This document shows positions 32,360-32,918 of a stretch of 32,918 bases of DNA, in pieces. Source of the stretch: Ascidiaceihabitans sp047624005 (GTDB taxonomy: Bacteria; Pseudomonadota; Alphaproteobacteria; Rhodobacterales; Rhodobacteraceae); NCBI GenBank assembly GCA_047624005.1, contig JBLHPE010000020.1:1-32918 (forward strand), read 5' to 3'. The translations under genes and the position numbers were made by a program. Below the pieces are notes generated by a model, which made no database searches, was not told the origin of the DNA, and saw only the letters and a program-made list of their open reading frames with translations. Numbering within the stretch: the stretch's first letter is position 1; every line of letters begins with the position of its first letter.

Positions 32360-32918
32360 ATGGGTCTTTTGGTCGACGGCGTATGGCACGACACATGGTA
32401 CGATACAAAATCTACGGGCGGTAAGTTCGAACGGTCCAGCGCGAAATTTCGCAATTGGATCACATCAGATGGATCTGCAGGTGAAACGGGGCGCGACGGG
32501 TTCAAAGCAGAATCAGGCCGCTACCATCTTTATGTCAGCAATGCCTGTCCTTGGGCCCATCGCGCATTGATCTTTCGCCAGATCAAAGGCCTTTCAGATC
32601 ACATCACAATCTCGACGGTACATCCCGACATGATGTCAGGTGGTTGGACTTTCGAGAAAGATGATCACGGCGCGAATGGTGACACATTGTTCGACCTGCC
32701 CTTTGCCAGAGATATCTACACCCGTGCTGACCCAAAATTCTCTGGGCGTGTCACTGTGCCAATCCTTTGGGACAAGCAGCAAGAAACAATCGTCAGCAAC
32801 GAAAGTTCCGAGATCATTCGGATGTTCAATGCGGCCTTCAACAATGTAACGGGCAATACCGACGACCTTTGGCCTGCGCACTTGCAGGCTGAAATTGAGC
32901 CCGTAAATGAACGTATCT
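32360..32918 (+). CDS. Glutathione S-transferase, glutathionyl-hydroquinone reductase type (3' partial)
   Basis: The first 186 codons of a gene running off the window end. The product resembles the omega/xi-class enzymes (YqjG/EcfG/ECM4 family) that reduce glutathionyl-hydroquinones. The N-terminus MGLLVDGVWHDTWYDTKSTG is followed by ESGRYHLYVSNACPWAHRAL, in which Cys63 of CPWAHR is the expected catalytic cysteine. Later, the thioredoxin-fold block VTVPILWDKQQETIVSNESSEIIRMF binds glutathione. AAGGA lies about 8 nt before the ATG. About 140 residues of the usual 320-330 are missing at the C-terminus. Confidence 0.92.
   Translation, partial: MGLLVDGVWHDTWYDTKSTGGKFERSSAKFRNWITSDGSAGETGRDGFKAESGRYHLYVSNACPWAHRALIFRQIKGLSDHITISTVHPDMMSGGWTFEKDDHGANGDTLFDLPFARDIYTRADPKFSGRVTVPILWDKQQETIVSNESSEIIRMFNAAFNNVTGNTDDLWPAHLQAEIEPVNERI

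Overview
The window looks like a stretch of core chromosome from a marine alphaproteobacterium of the order Rhodobacterales (Roseobacter group), with roughly 50% GC. The placement is inference. It rests on the pckA/chvI-chvG/hprK-rapZ-EIIA-HPr block, a methylsuccinyl-CoA dehydrogenase of the ethylmalonyl-CoA pathway, a recO-DUF1491-era-rnc-lepB-acpS-pdxJ-rsh-rpoZ block, and three tandem peptide deformylases next to fmt. I saw no rRNA, tRNA, insertion sequence, prophage or CRISPR array. Gene order and base composition look native almost throughout. The most AT-rich, least familiar part is about 10.2-12.4 kb.

Layout. 1-2.8 kb: the end of etfA with its terminator, a DUF6473-type protein on the minus strand, and 3-hydroxybutyryl-CoA dehydrogenase. 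2.8-8.2 kb (minus strand): chvI, chvG, short hprK, rapZ, EIIA-Man, HPr and a lysophospholipid acyltransferase. Four of these genes are joined by ATGA overlaps. This is a regulatory phosphotransferase branch downstream of a two-component system, with pckA divergent at 8.5-10.1 kb. 10.2-12.4 kb: an unusual pair on the minus strand (a LysR-type DNA-binding domain with a non-LysR C-terminus, and a GNAT-like protein), opposite a Cro/CI-type regulator. 12.4-16.3 kb: a TauE-type permease, mcd, and a TetR regulator coupled to a small META-domain lipoprotein. 16.2-24.9 kb (minus strand): recO, DUF1491, era, rnc, lepB, acpS, pdxJ, DUF2062, rsh, rpoZ and folK. 25.1-27.8 kb: an NYN-domain protein, ispH, a methyltransferase and rnhA. 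27.8-30.5 kb (minus strand): a GlsB-type membrane protein, fmt and three deformylase genes. 30.6 kb to the end: a MalY/PatB-type PLP enzyme, an unrecognised small protein, and the start of a glutathionyl-hydroquinone-reductase-like gene cut by the window edge.

How the genes connect. HbdA and Mcd act in acetyl-CoA assimilation, and Mcd is expected to pass electrons to the ETF whose alpha subunit opens the window. ChvG/ChvI, HprK/HPr and PckA link envelope or pH sensing to carbon flux at phosphoenolpyruvate. Rsh, RpoZ, Era, Rnc, Fmt and the deformylases form a translation and stringent-response core.

The most notable observations are two. The third deformylase-like gene has lost the metal-ligand Cys and the catalytic Glu, yet keeps the fold motifs and its place in the fmt operon. 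The LysR-headed regulator/GNAT-like pair has a 44-bp-spaced direct repeat in its divergent promoter region. I did not find a clearly novel multi-gene defence or mobile system.
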